Shown here: positions 63,862-64,000 of the stretch, in pieces | Position numbering within the stretch: position 1 is the first letter of the stretch | Layout of the letters: the number at the start of each line of letters is the position of its first letter | Source: Ignavibacteriota bacterium | Lineage (GTDB): Bacteria; Bacteroidota; Ignavibacteria; Tepidaquicellales; Tepidaquicellaceae | NCBI GenBank assembly: GCA_016218085.1 | Contig: JACREY010000007.1 | Span: 109,618-173,617 of the forward strand | Reading direction: 5' to 3' | Length of the DNA: 64,000 nt | Position numbers and translations under genes: made by a program | Notes under the pieces: model-generated | The model's input: the letters and a program-made list of their open reading frames with translations, nothing else | Told to the model about the DNA's origin: nothing | Databases searched by the model: none

Positions 63862-63887
63862 CGTTACCAAGCCGGAGCTTGGTAACG
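63862..63887. repeat. 11-bp-stem hairpin after recG
   Basis: Arms CGTTACCAAGC and GCTTGGTAACG around CGGA. It follows a GAATTATGAATGCTGAATTTTGAA leader like that of the palindromes in the 51.8-54.1 kb island. There is no T-run, so it is more likely a REP-like element than a terminator. Confidence 0.65.
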
Positions 63888-63945
63888 AGGGAAAAACTCC
63901 GTAGGAGTTTCCTGTTAATAGAAATTGGTGATACAATAAAAAAAT

Positions 63946-63989
63946 CCCGTAGGGGTTTCCTGTTGAGCTTTTTGGGCAACCCCTACGGG
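63946..63989. repeat. Inverted repeat CCCGTAGGGGTT / AACCCCTACGGG, partner of a CTCCGTAGGAGTTTCC unit
   Basis: The 12-bp arms enclose 20 bases. A related unit at about 63896-63915 reads CTCCGTAGGAGTTTCCTGTT, and the right one reads CCCGTAGGGGTTTCCTGTT. The shared TTTCCTGTT shows two copies of one short element, cut off by the window end. Confidence 0.6.
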
Positions 63990-64000
63990 GTTGTAATTTA

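Overview
The window reads as low-GC chromosome of a free-living FCB-group bacterium, most like Ignavibacteriota/Kapabacteria. This rests on several secreted proteins ending in a type IX secretion (T9SS) type A sorting domain with the NYPNPFNP signature, TonB-dependent uptake, LytS/LytTR signalling, SBBP and He_PIG repeats, AT-rich start regions that mostly lack a Shine-Dalgarno sequence, and a Lys-less class II type PurE. No rRNA, CRISPR array, complete prophage or insertion sequence was seen. One tRNA-Lys(CTT) is present.

Layout. 1-8.7 kb (minus strand): partial panE, a frameshifted membrane protein, a seven-bladed SBBP propeller, an S41 peptidase and three tandem T9SS-exported paralogues. 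9.1-11.9 kb (plus): an overlapping three-gene signalling operon, LytS-type kinase, LytTR regulator and a second kinase that has lost its catalytic residues. 12-14.4 kb: tRNA-Lys and small envelope proteins. 15-18.8 kb: TonB receptor and a secreted Asp-box protein. 18.9-23.5 kb (minus): purC, purE, a UMF1-type transporter, nusB and a DUF218 protein. 23.6-33.8 kb (plus): tmk, CtpA-like protease, SPFH protein, dipeptidase, YkvA-like protein, YmdB-type phosphoesterase, two lipoprotein paralogues, ComEA-like, PilM-like, rsmD and coaD. 33.8-51.8 kb (minus): thioredoxin-like protein, uppP, an outer-membrane protein, then gyrB, a DciA-like gene, recF and a dnaN with a large insertion, followed by mntP, a deoxyhypusine-synthase-like gene, an AddAB-type helicase-nuclease, a YpsA-like protein and a large TPR lipoprotein. 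51.8-54.1 kb: a repeat-rich island (13-unit 9-bp minisatellite, REP-like palindromes, a ~120-bp direct repeat) around two overlapping unknown genes. 54.1-63.8 kb (plus): lon, dnaX, speB, nth, kdsC, a Cys/Met gamma-lyase-family enzyme, a yeast-type cytosine deaminase and recG, ending in hairpin repeats.

How it fits together. Much of the window is housekeeping: replication and repair (dnaN, recF, DciA-like, gyrB, dnaX, recG, nth, AddAB), purine and thymidylate synthesis, CoA and undecaprenyl phosphate metabolism, and proteolysis. The accessory layer is envelope-oriented: T9SS cargo, beta-barrels, lipoproteins and a signalling operon beside the cargo genes. The best candidates for something undescribed are the kinase/regulator/pseudokinase operon, the enlarged sliding clamp, the lone degenerate PilM-like protein in a comEA-rsmD-coaD operon, and the two-gene cassette in the repeat island.
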